Part shown: positions 1 through 8,235 of the stretch, one piece after another
Layout of the letters: each line of letters begins with the position of its first letter
How positions within the stretch are numbered: the stretch's first letter is position 1
Source of the DNA: a bacterium
GTDB taxonomy: Bacteria; Desulfobacterota; Binatia; HRBIN30; CADEER01
DNA: 53,129 nt
Assembly (NCBI GenBank): GCA_030430165.1
Contig: JAUIGL010000043.1
Coordinates: 1 to 53,129 of the forward strand
Direction of reading: 5' to 3'
Translations under genes and position numbers: made by a program
The notes under the pieces: generated by a model
Told to the model about the DNA's origin: nothing
The model's input: the letters and a program-made list of their open reading frames with translations, nothing else
The model's database searches: none

Positions 1-473
1 CCGGCATCGGTCAGGGTCGACCAGGTCACTACTTCGCAAGTCGCGCTCGGCGTGCAGGCGGTGGTGCAACCGCCGCCGACACACATCGCGCCCTGACCGG
101 TCCCGTTGAAGAGCACCGGCGAGGCATCGGAGATGAGCCCCGAGCGACGCACCTGGCTGATCGGCAAAGCCGCCGCCAGTTGGGTCGAGGTAAACGCCTC
201 GTTCGGCGTCATGTTGTCGCCGATGAAGCTACAGGCGTCTGCAGCCTGAGTGATCGAGGCCACCAGCGAGTTGAGCTCCACGTCGACGATTCCCGCGTTC
301 TGGTCGTCGTCGTTGCGGTGGGTGACCCCCATGTAGATCTTGGTGTTGTCCATCGAGCGCTTGATCACGACGGTCAACTGACCCTGCGCCGGGCCCGAAG
401 GCACCAGCGAGGCCAAGACCCCGAGAGCAACCGCGGTCGCCATCGAGCTGATCGTTCTATTGAGCTGTTTCAC
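1..473 (-). CDS. Secreted repeat-linker protein paralogue (3' end outside window)
   Basis: Partial gene reading off the left edge. I chose GTG at 473-471: a GGAG/GGAGAG stretch lies just upstream, and it gives a basic n-region (VKQLNRT) before a hydrophobic signal-peptide core ending near GPAQGQ. An in-frame ATG at 443 would lose the basic part. The mature part begins LTVVIKRSMDN and continues with [46 protein letters not shown] and MCVGGGC. Each block is matched almost residue for residue by the gene at 538-1728, so the two are tandem paralogues. The encoded domain has paired cysteines and is not one I recognise. If it follows its neighbour, the missing end carries a Thr-Pro stalk and a C-terminal membrane anchor. 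Function unknown; probably an exported surface protein. It lies 64 bases behind the neighbour's stop, so co-transcription is plausible. Confidence 0.75.
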   Translation of the reverse strand, partial: MKQLNRTISSMATAVALGVLASLVPSGPAQGQLTVVIKRSMDNTKIYMGVTHRNDDDQNAGIVDVELNSLVASITQAADACSFIGDNMTPNEAFTSTQLAAALPISQVRRSGLISDASPVLFNGTGQGAMCVGGGCTTACTPSATCEVVTWSTLTDA

Positions 474-528
474 GATACTCTCCGCTCCTGCACAATCCCC
501 GCGTTCAAAGCCCCCGGTGGTATCCTCA

Positions 529-550
529 GGGGCGCTCTTACGAGCGCCCC
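529..550 (-). promoter_or_regulatory. Perfect hairpin spanning the stop codon between tandem paralogues
   Basis: GGGGCGCTC and GAGCGCCCC form a perfect 9-bp stem with a 4-base loop. The loop contains the TAA stop (538-540 on this strand) of the upstream gene. There is no T-run, so it is not a classical intrinsic terminator. It may act as a 3' stabiliser or as an attenuator lowering read-through into the second paralogue. That role is inference; the symmetry is read directly. Confidence 0.5.
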
Positions 551-1728
551 GCCGCCAGTCGCCGCAGCGACCACAACAAGGCCACTGCCAACATTCCGAT
601 CATCAGCATACCCGACGGATTGAAGGGCGATGCCACGACCGGGATCGGAGGACGAGTCGGCGTCACCGTGTTCGTCGGAGTACGCGTCGGCGTGTTGGTC
701 GGCGTGTCCGAAGGGGTTGCCGTCGGCGTGCTCGTCGGAGTGTTGGTGAACGTGTTGGTCGGCGTGTTGGTCGGCGTGTTGGTGAACGTGTTGGTCGCCG
801 TATTGGTCGGCGTGTTGGTCGGCGTGTCGGTCGGCGTGTTGGTCGGCGTGTTGGTCGGCGTGCTCGTCGGAGTCGCCGTCGGCAGCGCTCCCGGCACGTT
901 CTGCTGCCGGCTGACCGCGTTGATCACGTTGCTGTTCGCATTGCCGCAAACCGCTTCATTGACGCCAACGCCAAAACCGGAGAGGCCGACGTTGAGCGAC
1001 TGGAAGGTTTCGACATCAAAGGCAAAGAAGATCGTCGAGCCGTCGACGCCGCCAAGCGTCGAAGTGGCGCTGGGGATCGTGACGATGCCGGCCCCGGCAG
1101 GGGTACCGCAGAGGTCGATCACCGTCTCGAGGTCGGTCGTGGCGCCGAAGAGGTAGCTGGCCACGTTCATCCGGCCGCACTGGGTACCGGTGGTCGACAG
1201 CGGCTCGAAGAGCTGCATTGCCGGAACCCCGCCGCTCGCCGTGCTGGCATCGGTCATTCCCGCGTAGGTGACCACTTCGCAGGTCGCGCTCGCGGTGCAG
1301 GTGGCGTCGCAGCCGCCGCCGACGCACATCGCGCCAGCGCCGCCGTTGGCGCTCCCGTTGAACTCGACGGTCGATGCGTCGGAGATGATTCCGGAGCGAC
1401 GGACCTGCGCGATCGGCAGGGCCATGTTGAGAACGGTCGAGGTAAACGCTTCGTTCGGCGTCATGTTGTCGCCGATGAAGCTACAGGCATCAGCCGCGCT
1501 GGTGATCGATGCAACCATCGAGTTCACCGCCACGTCGACGATCCCCGCGTTTTGGTCGTCATCATTGCGGTGCGTCACCGACAAGTAGACCTTCGTGCTG
1601 TCGCTCGATCGCTTGATCACGACGTCGAGTTGCGCCTCGGCAACCTGCAGCATTGCGCTACTCAAAACCAGCGCCGCACCCACCGTCAGCTGAGCGAGTC
1701 GGACTACGAAACCGTTGACCCTCATCAT
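538..1728 (-). CDS. Exported protein with Thr-Pro stalk and C-terminal membrane anchor
   Basis: 396 residues. It starts ATG-ATG at 1728 behind GGGGAGAAGGTG. Residues 1-32 are a signal peptide. Residues 33-280 form a Cys-containing globular domain of no family I recognise (motifs [40 protein letters not shown]). Residues about 283-352 are a low-complexity TPT/NTPT stalk. The C-terminus has SPFNPSG, a hydrophobic helix ([13 protein letters not shown]) and a basic tail ([10 protein letters not shown]). The layout is that of a cell-surface protein displayed on a flexible stalk; the tail resembles tripartite sorting signals such as PEP-CTERM without their exact motif. It is the complete member of a tandem pair with the truncated gene at 1-473. 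Localisation is well supported; molecular function is unknown. Confidence 0.8.
   Translation of the reverse strand: MMRVNGFVVRLAQLTVGAALVLSSAMLQVAEAQLDVVIKRSSDSTKVYLSVTHRNDDDQNAGIVDVAVNSMVASITSAADACSFIGDNMTPNEAFTSTVLNMALPIAQVRRSGIISDASTVEFNGSANGGAGAMCVGGGCDATCTASATCEVVTYAGMTDASTASGGVPAMQLFEPLSTTGTQCGRMNVASYLFGATTDLETVIDLCGTPAGAGIVTIPSATSTLGGVDGSTIFFAFDVETFQSLNVGLSGFGVGVNEAVCGNANSNVINAVSRQQNVPGALPTATPTSTPTNTPTNTPTDTPTNTPTNTATNTFTNTPTNTPTNTFTNTPTSTPTATPSDTPTNTPTRTPTNTVTPTRPPIPVVASPFNPSGMLMIGMLAVALLWSLRRLAAGRS
640..890. repeat. Degenerate 12-bp tandem repeat encoding the Thr-Pro stalk
   Basis: On the plus strand the unit reads GGCGTGTTGGTC with variants (GTGAACGTGTTG, GGCGTGCTCGTC). On the minus strand it encodes the (N/S/D)TPT stalk of the protein at 538-1728. 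Such repeats change length easily by slippage, so stalk length may vary between strains. Confidence 0.8.
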
Positions 1729-2119
1729 CTTTCACCTTCTCCCCAGGCTAAAGGGACCGCGCACCAACGCCGGACCCGCACCCAATTCTGAGCCGAAATC
1801 ACCGCGTCGTCTTAGCATCCGGTCCTGCCGCTAGTCAATCACAAATCGGAAAGTATCTGGGAGGCGCGGGACCCTGAATTTCACGACCCCAGCGGCTATG
1901 GGCCACGATTCACGGAAACGCCGTTCTATTAATGCGGGCCGGTGTGCGACAAAGTCTGCGCGCCGGCAACTGCGCGTGTCGCAATTTGGCGACGTGGCCC
2001 ATCCCTGAAGAAATGCCCGAGACGGAATTACCACTGGTATGCCGATTGCTTCATCTGATAGGACTATGCATTGTATCTCGATCGTCGAAGCGCTGCTGAG
2101 CAGGCGAAGGGGAGCGGAA
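1729..2119. other. Divergent intergenic region, 391 bp
   Basis: This separates the minus-strand surface-protein pair from the plus-strand NHL gene. It is less GC-rich than the coding DNA around it. Apart from the minus-strand promoter at 1809-1838 and the ribosome-binding site AAGGGGAG at 2108-2115 for the GTG at 2120, I see no gene or strong repeat. No convincing plus-strand -35/-10 pair could be chosen. Confidence 0.5.
1809..1838 (-). promoter_or_regulatory. Sigma70-like promoter for the tandem surface-protein genes
   Basis: Read on the minus strand: TTGACT (1838-1833), an 18-base spacer, then TAAGAC (1814-1809). The predicted start lies near 1802, giving a leader of about 75 bases before the ATG at 1728. 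The -35 box is close to consensus and the -10 is weaker. Confidence 0.45.
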
Positions 2120-5100
2120 GTGGAGCGGATGGGTCGCCGGCTAAGCCGGATCACGGAGGGCGTCGTGGCCGTCGCCGCTGTGCTGACGCTGGCAGCAGCT
2201 GCGGCAGGTGGCCAGGAAGTTCGCATCATCGAGCGCTTCGCCGGCGGTAGCAACGGCGACGGCGGACCGGCGCTGGGCGCCTCGATGGAACCGATCGGCG
2301 TCGCCGCCGACGGCGATGGCAACGTATTCGTAGCCGACCAGCTGTCGAACAGCGTGCGCCGAATCGACGCCGTCACTGGCGTCATCAGTCTGGTGGCCGG
2401 CAGCGGCGGCCAGGGGGCGACCGGCGACGGCGGACCGGCGACCGAAGCGACGCTGCGCGGCCCGTCGGACGTCGACGTCGACGACGACGGCAACGTCTAT
2501 ATCGTCGACCGCGGCAACCACAAGATCCGCCGCGTCGACGGCACCACCGGCATCATCACCACGGTTGCCGGCATCGGAACGGCCGGTTTCTCCGGCGACG
2601 GTGGCGCGGCGACCGGCGCGCAGTTCAACAACCCTACTTCGATCGCCCTCGACGGCGAGGGCGGATTCTTCGTTTCCGACGTCACCAACGACCGCATTCG
2701 GCAGGTATTCGCCGGCGGCGGCATCCGCACCTACGCGGGAAACGGCGAGACCGGCAGCACCGGCGACGGCGGACCGGCGAGCAACGCGCGCCTCGGCCGC
2801 CCCTGGGGGATCGGCCTCGACGACAAGGGCAATCTCTACTTCGCCGAGCTGCTCAACCAACGGATCCGTGTCGTCTACGCGCAGGACGAGACGATCGATA
2901 CCTTCGCCGGTACCGGGTCGTTCGATTTCTGCGACAACGTACACCGCAGCGAAGCCTGCTTCCGCAATCCGACCAACGTCGATTACGATGCCGGCAGCAA
3001 CGCGGTGCTGGTCTCCGACACCGGTAACCACCGAATCCGTTCGATCTCCCTCGACACCGACTTGATCACCACGATCGCCGGCGGCAATCGCCTCGGCGGC
3101 TTCCCCTTCGGGTTCGAAGGCGACGGCGGATTGGCGATCAACGCGAAGATGCGGAGCCCCGCTGGCGTCGCCTCGCACCCGGTTCACGGCGTCTACATCG
3201 CCGACCAGGGCAACCTGCGCATCCGCCAGATCTTCGCCAACGCGATCATCGACACCATCGCCGGCAACGGCAACCTGCCCTCCGGAGGCGACGGCGGTCC
3301 CGCCTTGTCGTCGAAGCTCAACGGCCCGGCCGCGCTGACCACCAACGCCCAGGGCAACGTTTACATCACCGACGTCTCGAACCACCGAATTCGCGTGGTC
3401 GACGCCTCGGGTATCATCGACACCCTCGCCGGCAACGGCGAGGCCGGCTACAACGGCGACAACATTCAAGCCACGCAGGCCCAGCTCAACGCTCCTACCG
3501 GCGTCGCCGCGGCCGACGACGGAACCGTCTACATCGCCGACACCACCAACAACCGTGTCCGCGTGGTATCGACCTCCGGCATCATCGATACCATCCTCGG
3601 CGACGGCGAGTCGGAGTCGGATGGTGACGGCGGCCGTGCCGACCTCGCCTCGACCCTGCGCCCGCAGGGAATCGCCTACTGGCAGAACGGCAGCGGCAGC
3701 GAACGCTATCTGTACGTCGTCGAGCCGCTCAATCAGGTGGTTCGCCGGGTCGACCTCAACGCCAATCGAGTGATCCGTTTCGCCGGCAACGGCCAACGCG
3801 GCTTCTCCGGAGACGGCGGTGCAGCCACCAACGCCAAGCTGGCGCTGCCACTCGCCGTGGCGACCAATCCGGCCGGCGACCTGTTCATCGCCGACGCCGG
3901 AAATCACCGCATCCGCAAGGTGTCGAACGGCACCATCACGACCGTCGCCGGCAACGGTGCGTTCGCCTATTCCGGCGACGGCGGGCTGGCGATCTCGGCA
4001 AGCCTGGCCCTTCCCGACGGCGTCGCCGTCGGACCGCTCGGCAATCTGTGGATCAACGACTCCGCCAACCTCCGTATCCGGGTGGTCAAGCCCGACGGAA
4101 TCATTCAAACCGCGGCCGGCACCGGCACCCAGACCGGTAGCATCGACGGCGAAGACGGCAACCCGCTCGACAATCTCGGCAACGGCGGACCGTCGGTCCT
4201 CGCCAGCTTCAGCCAGCCGAGCGGCGTCGCCGCCGATGCCGACGGCAACGTCTATATCGCCGACTCGCAGGCCGACACGGTGCGCTGGGTCGAGGACCTC
4301 TCGACCCTCTTCGAGGCGGCGCCGATGAACGAGGTCTACGGGCAAGTGCGCCACGCGACGACGTTCCAGGCGATTCCCGGGGTCAGCGTCGACTTCATCG
4401 GCCCGACGCCGATGGACCCGGTGATGACGGCCAGCAACGGCTCGTTCAGCGCCACCGAGCTGACCGGCTCCACCTGGCTGGTCGAGCCTTCCAAGAGCGG
4501 CGGTTTCGGTGCCGACGCGGTCGGCCCGCTGGACGTCTCCTACGTGCTGCAGTTCCTCGTCAATACGCGCGACCTCACCGCCGCCCAGCAGCTTGCCTGT
4601 GACGTCACCGGCGACGGTACGGTGAGCCCGTTCGACGCTTCCGAGATCATGCAGCGGGCGCTCCAGGACCCGCCGTTCGACGAGCCCTTCAAAGCCGCCT
4701 CCGTATGTAAATCGGACTTCCACTTCCTGCCCAACGCCGACCCGGCGTTGAACCAGACCGAAATCGAGCCGATGCTGCAGGGCGGCAACACCTGCCAAAA
4801 GGGCGCGATCCAGTACAGCCCGCTCGCCGGCCAGCCGGATGGCCAGGACTTCCAGGCGATCGTGATCGGCGACTGCACCGGCAACTGGCGGGCAGGCGGC
4901 TTGGTCAACAGCCTGGCGGCACTCAGCACGCGGCGCGCTCGACCGAGCTCGGTCGTCCTCGGACCGACCCGGGAAACGCGGCGGCGCCTGCGCATTCCCG
5001 TTTCCATCTCGGGCGATACCGACTTCAATGCGTTCGAGCTCCACCTCGACTACGATCCCGCCGCTCTGCGACCGATCAAGCCGCGCACCCGCGGCGTCGC

Positions 5101-5314
5101 CAACGGCTCGATGATCGCCTGGCGCGAGCCCGTCCCGGGTGAGCTCCGATTGGCGATCGCCAAGGGCGCACCGATGTCCGGCCCGGCGCGCGCGCTGGTC
5201 GTCGTCGACTTCGAAATCCTCTCCCGATCGCGCCGCGCCACCATCGAGCACGCGAGCGCCTTCATCGACGAGACCCCGGCTCCGGTCAGCTTCAAGCGCC
5301 GGCGGCGGCGCTGA
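2120..5314 (+). CDS. Secreted NHL beta-propeller protein with dockerin-like and cohesin-like modules
   Basis: I place the start at GTG 2120, not the open upstream frame: AAGGGGAG sits 4-5 bases before it and a signal peptide follows at once (VERMGRRLSRI then a long Ala/Val core to AAAAGGQ). About 1064 residues. Twelve NHL-type repeats of the form GDGGPA..A.L..P.GVA.D..GN.Y.AD..N.RIR.V can be counted, enough for two six-bladed propellers. They are followed by a carboxypeptidase-regulatory-like beta domain (VYGQVRHATTFQAIPGVSV) and a dockerin-like segment (DVSYVLQFLV ... CDVTGDGTVSPFDASEIMQ) with Ca-binding Asp/Asn positions. Last come a cohesin-like beta-sandwich (LRIPVSISGDTDFNAFELHLDY) and a basic tail (KRRRRR). 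Predicted extracellular. NHL propellers usually bind proteins or polysaccharide; no catalytic motif is seen. The next gene begins 20 bases on, suggesting an operon. Confidence 0.88.
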   Translation: MERMGRRLSRITEGVVAVAAVLTLAAAAAGGQEVRIIERFAGGSNGDGGPALGASMEPIGVAADGDGNVFVADQLSNSVRRIDAVTGVISLVAGSGGQGATGDGGPATEATLRGPSDVDVDDDGNVYIVDRGNHKIRRVDGTTGIITTVAGIGTAGFSGDGGAATGAQFNNPTSIALDGEGGFFVSDVTNDRIRQVFAGGGIRTYAGNGETGSTGDGGPASNARLGRPWGIGLDDKGNLYFAELLNQRIRVVYAQDETIDTFAGTGSFDFCDNVHRSEACFRNPTNVDYDAGSNAVLVSDTGNHRIRSISLDTDLITTIAGGNRLGGFPFGFEGDGGLAINAKMRSPAGVASHPVHGVYIADQGNLRIRQIFANAIIDTIAGNGNLPSGGDGGPALSSKLNGPAALTTNAQGNVYITDVSNHRIRVVDASGIIDTLAGNGEAGYNGDNIQATQAQLNAPTGVAAADDGTVYIADTTNNRVRVVSTSGIIDTILGDGESESDGDGGRADLASTLRPQGIAYWQNGSGSERYLYVVEPLNQVVRRVDLNANRVIRFAGNGQRGFSGDGGAATNAKLALPLAVATNPAGDLFIADAGNHRIRKVSNGTITTVAGNGAFAYSGDGGLAISASLALPDGVAVGPLGNLWINDSANLRIRVVKPDGIIQTAAGTGTQTGSIDGEDGNPLDNLGNGGPSVLASFSQPSGVAADADGNVYIADSQADTVRWVEDLSTLFEAAPMNEVYGQVRHATTFQAIPGVSVDFIGPTPMDPVMTASNGSFSATELTGSTWLVEPSKSGGFGADAVGPLDVSYVLQFLVNTRDLTAAQQLACDVTGDGTVSPFDASEIMQRALQDPPFDEPFKAASVCKSDFHFLPNADPALNQTEIEPMLQGGNTCQKGAIQYSPLAGQPDGQDFQAIVIGDCTGNWRAGGLVNSLAALSTRRARPSSVVLGPTRETRRRLRIPVSISGDTDFNAFELHLDYDPAALRPIKPRTRGVANGSMIAWREPVPGELRLAIAKGAPMSGPARALVVVDFEILSRSRRATIEHASAFIDETPAPVSFKRRRRR

Positions 5315-5334
5315 TCTCGAGGGAGAACCACAGG

Positions 5335-6141
5335 ATGACACCAATGATCCGACAGTCGAGAAACGTCCTGGCACTTCTGGCCCTGACCACCTCCGCGTCC
5401 TTCGCGGCCACCGCCTCGCTGCCGCAGGGCGCAATGCTCGCGGTGCCGAATCCGAACGTGCGCACCGTCGAGGTCAGCCTCGACGACGCCAGCAACGTCG
5501 AGGCCCTACTCTTTCGCATCCAGTACAACCGCAGCATCGCCGCCGCGACCAGCGTCCGAGCGACCAGCCTGGTCAACGGGTGCGCGGTCGAGGTCAACAC
5601 CACCGAGCCCTCCAACGAGGTTCAGATCAGCATGGCGTGTGCCGACGCCCTACCGAGCGGCGGCGCGTTGTTCGAGATCGATTTCGCCGGCGCCAACCCG
5701 GGCCGCACCGACCTCACCTTCCTCGAGTGCATCCTCAACGAGGGCTCGCCGGGCTGCGACGTCGTCCATGGCGACCTGCTGGTGACCAACTGCGCTCTCG
5801 ATATCGACGCCAGCGGAAGCGCCGCCGCCAACACCGACGGCGTATACATCTACCGCGCCCTGCCGCCGAGCTTGCAGATCATCGTCCCCACCGTATTCCG
5901 CGAGATCTTGCCCAATATCCCCAGCGACGAGGTCATCGAGGACAACATCAACACCGTGATCGACCTGCTCGACGTCGATAATCGCGGCGGAGCGCAGGCC
6001 AACACCGACGGCGTCTACATCTACCGCGCCCTGCCGCCGGCCCTGCAGAACATCGTGCCGCCCGACTTCCGCGTGATCGACCCGTCGATTCCGTCCGACC
6101 AGGTAATCGGCAACAACATCAACTCGATCTGCCCGCAGTAG
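5335..6141 (+). CDS. Secreted cohesin-like protein with two dockerin-like repeats
   Basis: 268 residues. The ATG at 5335 has GGGAGA about 9 bases upstream. Residues 1-26 are a signal peptide. Residues 27-153 look like a cohesin-type beta-sandwich (LFRIQYNRSIAA, GGALFEIDFAG, TDLTFLECILNEG) with several cysteines. Residues 155-211 and 212-268 are two near-identical 57-residue repeats starting LD[IV]D..G and sharing ANTDGVYIYRALPP, then FR.I.P.IPSD.VI..NIN. The Asp/Asn-rich opening and following helix resemble dockerin EF-hand halves, so calcium-dependent binding to a cohesin-like partner is likely. There is no membrane anchor. It sits 20 bases behind the NHL gene and upstream of an anchored cohesin-like protein, so the three may assemble at the surface. 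The assembly is inference. Confidence 0.82.
   Translation: MTPMIRQSRNVLALLALTTSASFAATASLPQGAMLAVPNPNVRTVEVSLDDASNVEALLFRIQYNRSIAAATSVRATSLVNGCAVEVNTTEPSNEVQISMACADALPSGGALFEIDFAGANPGRTDLTFLECILNEGSPGCDVVHGDLLVTNCALDIDASGSAAANTDGVYIYRALPPSLQIIVPTVFREILPNIPSDEVIEDNINTVIDLLDVDNRGGAQANTDGVYIYRALPPALQNIVPPDFRVIDPSIPSDQVIGNNINSICPQ
5797..6141 (+). repeat. Two tandem 57-codon dockerin-like repeats
   Basis: Unit 1 is at 5797-5967 and unit 2 at 5968-6141 (with the stop). Both encode ANTDGVYIYRALPP, and the DNA under this block is almost identical, which points to a recent internal duplication or strong conservation. Confidence 0.75.
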
Positions 6142-6295
6142 CTCCCAGTGATCCGCAAGCGCCGTCGTACCTTGCGTACGTTTTGGCGTTTTGTGGCACT
6201 CTCGGCCACCGCAGACCCTTCGCGCCGCGCCGGCTCTCGCCTTTCCTCTTGCCGCGCTGGAATCGCCGTGGTATGCAATCGGCGGTTTTTGCCGC

Positions 6296-6345
6296 TTGAC
6301 CACAGCGTCGAGCCGCGGGTTTATGGTGGAGATGATCTAAGGGGG
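6296..6345 (+). promoter_or_regulatory. Possible promoter and strong SD for the anchored cohesin-like gene
   Basis: TTGACC (6296-6301) is followed by GTTTAT/TATGGT-like sequence around 6319-6327, a weak -10. AGGGGG (6340-6345) lies 8 bases before the ATG at 6354. An ATG at 6349 is followed directly by TAA, so translation must begin at 6354. The SD is convincing; the promoter is tentative. Confidence 0.4.
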
Positions 6346-6353
6346 CTCATGTA

Positions 6354-7550
6354 ATGAGCAGGCTCAAACAACGCGCCCTATCGGTGGTGTCGCTCGTATT
6401 GTTCGCGGCCACCGCGTTTGCAGGCACCAACAGTGCCGTCCTCAGCGTCGGCACGACGGTCGCCGACCAGGGCGAAACCGGGGTCGAGGTTACGATTTCG
6501 GCCGACACGGTGACGCCGCTCGGCGCTTCCGGTGTGACTTTCTCGATCCTCTTCGACGTGAGCCTTTGCCCGCATCTCAGCAACCTCGACGTCACCAACG
6601 CCGGTCGCACGACGGGCGTGGCGGAGCTCTCCGGGATGGGCTGCCCGGGATCCGGTTCGGCGATGTTCAACATCGCCGGCACCCCCGGCCAGGAGGTCCT
6701 GCCCGACGGCAGCGGCGCCATCATGACCTGGGTCTTCGACCTCGCGGCAGGCGCGCCGACTGGCATCTTCCCGCTGACTCTCAGCGACGCGACCATCACC
6801 AGCGGGCCGCTCACCATCCCGACGACTCTCAACAACGGGCAGCTCACCATCAACGGCAGCGGCACCCCGACCGTACCGGTCCCCACCGACACGCCGACGG
6901 TCGAGGTTCCCACCGACACGCCGACGATCGAGGTTCCCACCGACACGCCGACCCAGGTTCCGCCCACCGACATTCCGACCGAGGTACCGCCGACCAGCAC
7001 GCCGAGCGAAGTACCGACCGACACGCCGACCGAGGAACCGACCGACACGCCGACCGACGGGCCGACCAGCACGCCGACCGCCACCGCGACGGCGTCCGAT
7101 ACTCCGGAAGACACGCCGACCCCGAGCAACACCGCGACGGCAACCGAGACACCGACGGCTTCGAATACGCCGACCGCCTCCAACACGCCGACCAACACAC
7201 CGATCCCGGCACCGCAGATCACCGGCGGCGCCAGCAACGGATCGACGGCGGTCAACGGTACTGCCGCAGCCAACGCCAACATCGAGATCATCACGGTTCC
7301 CGGCGGCGAAGTGCTCGGCAGCGCCACCGCCGGTGGCGACGGCCGCTTCTTCGTCGCGCTGAACCGGCCGCTCGCGGCACCGGAAGAGATCCAGCCGTCC
7401 GACACCACCAACGGGTTGTTCGGCAACGTCGTCAGCATCACCGCGCCTCCGGCAGCGATCCCCGCGGTCGACCCGATCGGCGCGGCGATCCTCGTCATCC
7501 TGATGGCAGGCGGTCTGGTCTGGCGATTGCGCAGCGCGCGTCAGCCCTGA
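6354..7550 (+). CDS. Cohesin-like surface protein with Thr-Pro stalk, Ig-like domain and membrane anchor
   Basis: 398 residues. A signal peptide (1-23) is followed by a cohesin-like beta-sandwich (about 25-168: VLSVGTTVADQGETGVEVTI, GVTFSILFDVSLC, ITSGPLTIP), a TPT/PTDTPT stalk (171-285), an Ig-like module (286-365: ITGGASNGSTAVNGTAA, GDGRFFVALNRPL) and a hydrophobic helix ending in WRLRSARQP. Cohesin domains bind dockerins. Here the domain is at the far end of a stalk whose base is held in the membrane, as in anchoring scaffoldins. The helix-plus-WxLR tail is shared with the protein at 538-1728 (W-SLRR). It has a 212-base upstream region of its own and ends just before a strong terminator. 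Domain calls rest on sequence feel, not an HMM score. Confidence 0.82.
   Translation: MSRLKQRALSVVSLVLFAATAFAGTNSAVLSVGTTVADQGETGVEVTISADTVTPLGASGVTFSILFDVSLCPHLSNLDVTNAGRTTGVAELSGMGCPGSGSAMFNIAGTPGQEVLPDGSGAIMTWVFDLAAGAPTGIFPLTLSDATITSGPLTIPTTLNNGQLTINGSGTPTVPVPTDTPTVEVPTDTPTIEVPTDTPTQVPPTDIPTEVPPTSTPSEVPTDTPTEEPTDTPTDGPTSTPTATATASDTPEDTPTPSNTATATETPTASNTPTASNTPTNTPIPAPQITGGASNGSTAVNGTAAANANIEIITVPGGEVLGSATAGGDGRFFVALNRPLAAPEEIQPSDTTNGLFGNVVSITAPPAAIPAVDPIGAAILVILMAGGLVWRLRSARQP
6864..7208 (+). repeat. Degenerate repeat encoding the second Thr-Pro stalk
   Basis: Repeated ACCGACACGCCGACC-type units encode about 115 residues of PTDTPT, TSTPT and NTPT. The composition matches the stalk at 640-890 on the opposite strand. 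Confidence 0.75.
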
Positions 7551-7576
7551 CCGCGCTTTACAGACGGTTTCGATCC

Positions 7577-7608
7577 GGGGGGATGCTCATTAGAGCATCC
7601 CCCCTTTT
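7577..7608 (+). terminator. Strong intrinsic terminator
   Basis: GGGGGGATGCTC, loop ATTA, GAGCATCCCCCC, then TTTT: a perfect 12-bp stem with a 4-base loop and a T-run, 27 bases past the stop at 7550. It separates the surface locus from orn. Confidence 0.9.
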
Positions 7609-7692
7609 CGTTGATCACGGCCGAGCCGCCGCATCCCTTGCGGTGCGTGAGCCGTTGAGCTTTGCAGAGACTCTAAAGGAAGAGGGCCGAAC

Positions 7693-8235
7693 GTGAGCGA
7701 AGAGAGCAACCCGCTGGTCTGGATGGACCTGGAGATGACCGGGCTCGACCCGGAGAGCGACACCATCATCGAGATCGCAACCATCGTCACCGATGCCGCG
7801 CTCGAGATCGTCGCCGAGGGACCGGTCATCGCCATCCACCACGACGACGCGGTGCTCGCCGCGATGGACGAATGGAACACCGAGCACCACGGCGCATCCG
7901 GTCTGACCGCGCGGGTGCGTGAGTCGTCGATCGACCTCGCCGAAGCCGAGCGCCAGACCCTCGAGTTCGTGCGCGCCCACACCGGCAAACGCGCCTCACC
8001 GCTGTGCGGCAACTCCATCTGGCAGGACCGGCGCTTCCTGGCGCGCTACATGCCCGAGCTCGAGGCGTACCTGCACTACCGCATCGTCGACGTCAGCAGC
8101 ATCAAAGAGCTGGTGCAGCGCTGGTACCCCGAGCTGACGCCCGGGTACGAGAAGAAGAACACACACCTGGCCCTCGACGACGTCAGGGAGTCGATCGAAG
8201 AGCTGCGCCACTACCGGCAGACGGTGTTTCGATGA
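7693..8235 (+). CDS. orn: Oligoribonuclease
   Basis: A 3'-5' exoribonuclease that finishes RNA decay by degrading two- to five-base oligomers, including pGpG from cyclic-di-GMP turnover, in the cytoplasm. 180 residues, the normal length. The DEDDh catalytic set falls at the same numbers as in E. coli Orn: Asp12 and Glu14 in [10 protein letters not shown], Asp112, His158 and Asp163 (HLALDD). The start is GTG, with AAGGAAGAGG upstream. The stop overlaps the start of purN by four bases (ATGA), so the two are translationally coupled. Confidence 0.96.
   Translation: MSEESNPLVWMDLEMTGLDPESDTIIEIATIVTDAALEIVAEGPVIAIHHDDAVLAAMDEWNTEHHGASGLTARVRESSIDLAEAERQTLEFVRAHTGKRASPLCGNSIWQDRRFLARYMPELEAYLHYRIVDVSSIKELVQRWYPELTPGYEKKNTHLALDDVRESIEELRHYRQTVFR

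Noticed and set aside
640..890. Possible CRISPR-like array from regularly spaced repeats
   Set aside because: Units are 12 bp, contiguous without unique spacers and in frame; they code for the Thr-Pro stalk.
2141..5434. A 1097-codon open frame on the minus strand opposite the NHL gene
   Set aside because: It is a mirror of high-GC codon bias. The product is a monotonous Val/Gly/Asp/Arg sequence with no domain, while the plus strand gives clean NHL repeats.
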